Below the pieces are notes generated by a model that saw only the letters and a program-made list of their open reading frames with translations, was not told where the DNA came from and made no database searches. From NCBI GenBank assembly GCA_000438115.1, contig FR903624.1, forward strand, positions 15,998 to 47,401: a DNA stretch of 31,404 nucleotides, in the 5' to 3' direction. The first letter of the stretch is position 1, and every line of letters starts with the position of its first letter. Made by a program: the position numbers and the translations under genes. Positions 30,969 to 31,404 of the stretch are shown here, piece by piece. This DNA is from Prevotella sp. CAG:617. Lineage in GTDB: Bacteria > Bacteroidota > Bacteroidia > Bacteroidales > Bacteroidaceae.

Positions 30969-31404
30969 GTTGCGTGTTTTTTGCCCTGTATTTCTCCTTA
31001 TTTTTTGCAGATTTTCCCGCTGAAAGCATTTTAAGCCCCTCTGAGCGCCTGTTTTTGCTGCTGTGGATCGGTGTCCGGCAATTTTGCGATCGTGCGACAT
31101 AGCGGATTTCTGAAGGTCGTTTTTCCGGGGACGAACGGCTCTCTTTTTTTTCATTGGGCCGCGAGCGGCATAAAAGCGCGGGGAAGCTGTTTTTTCCGAG
31201 CAGGGGCGCGGCAGCCGGCAGGTGTGGAGCCGGAGGGGGCAGGGCATTGTGACGCTTCCGGCAGGTTCGGCGCATTGCTTCCGGCAGCCGTTCGGCACCT
31301 GTCGCGCCGGTTGCAAGGGGTGGGGCAGGACGTGGCTTCCCGGGCGCTGCCGGCTTACGGATACACCTCCCCCCCGCCATCGGCCCGCCCAGCTCCGCCA
31401 ATCG
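30969..31404. other. GC-rich region without a convincing gene
   Basis: Open frames on the minus strand here have Arg/Pro/Ser-rich translations typical of non-coding GC-rich DNA and no family motif. A short direct repeat (GCTTCCGGCAG followed by GTTCGGC, at 31254-31273 and 31277-31298) was seen. I see no RNA gene, promoter or mobile element. It may be the upstream region of a gene beyond the edge. Confidence 0.5.

Noticed and set aside
31254..31298. Short direct repeat in the right-end spacer as a CRISPR or attachment site
   Set aside because: Only two imperfect copies with almost no spacer; nothing array-like or integrase-related nearby.
30330..31401. Minus-strand frames across rplQ and the GC-rich right end
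   Set aside because: Opposite rplQ they are shadows; beyond it they are Arg/Pro/Ser-rich with no promoter and no family features.

Overview
The window is chromosomal DNA from a Bacteroidota bacterium, most likely order Bacteroidales and plausibly Prevotellaceae-like. Four things point there: the trpB-E-G-D-C-F gene order; the rpsL-rpsG-fusA-rpsJ-...-rplQ super-cluster with no tuf between fusA and rpsJ; promoters of the TAnnTTTG type; and few Shine-Dalgarno-like sequences before starts. Genus and species cannot be fixed from the sequence alone.

Left part (1-5740, minus strand): a GC-rich tryptophan operon reading leftwards, trpB-trpE-trpG-trpD-trpC-trpF, with trpF cut by the window edge. Three junctions are ATGA overlaps (trpB/trpE, trpG/trpD, trpC/trpF). 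Upstream of trpB is an unlabelled but complete transcription attenuator: a promoter, a 29-codon leader peptide with tandem Trp codons, a pause-type hairpin and an 11-bp terminator with a U-tract, plus complementary segments that could form alternative pairings. trpE is broken by a 22-bp imperfect tandem duplication. Removing exactly one copy restores a 467-residue anthranilate synthase component I.

Middle part (5795-12530): mixed single genes on both strands. They are a cytidylate kinase-like P-loop protein, an FKBP-type prolyl isomerase, a small Bacteroidota HTH-like protein whose apparent 3' end runs through a terminator and the next gene's promoter (probably a poly-C frameshift), a secreted endonuclease/exonuclease/phosphatase plus metallophosphatase fusion, a coiled-coil-tailed outer-membrane barrel protein, a lipocalin lipoprotein, a sugar O-acetyltransferase and a DUF3467 protein. 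Two exceptionally long, nearly perfect hairpins (9666-9722 and 12481-12527) separate transcription units.

Right part (12757-30918, plus strand): one long co-directional translation cluster equivalent to the str, S10, spc and alpha operons: rpsL, rpsG, fusA, rpsJ, rplC, rplD, rplW, rplB, rpsS, rplV, rpsC, rplP, rpmC, rpsQ, rplN, rplX, rplE, rpsN, rpsH, rplF, rplR, rpsE, rpmD, rplO, secY, map, infA, rpmJ, rpsM, rpsK, rpsD, rpoA, rplQ. It is driven by a good promoter before rpsL and closed by a strong terminator after rplQ. Structured intergenic gaps before rpsG, rpsJ and rpsH are candidates for ribosomal-protein feedback sites. The last ~490 bases are GC-rich and show no convincing gene.

The most interesting items are the trp leader/attenuator and the duplication-broken trpE it controls. 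I see no mobile element, CRISPR array, rRNA or tRNA gene.
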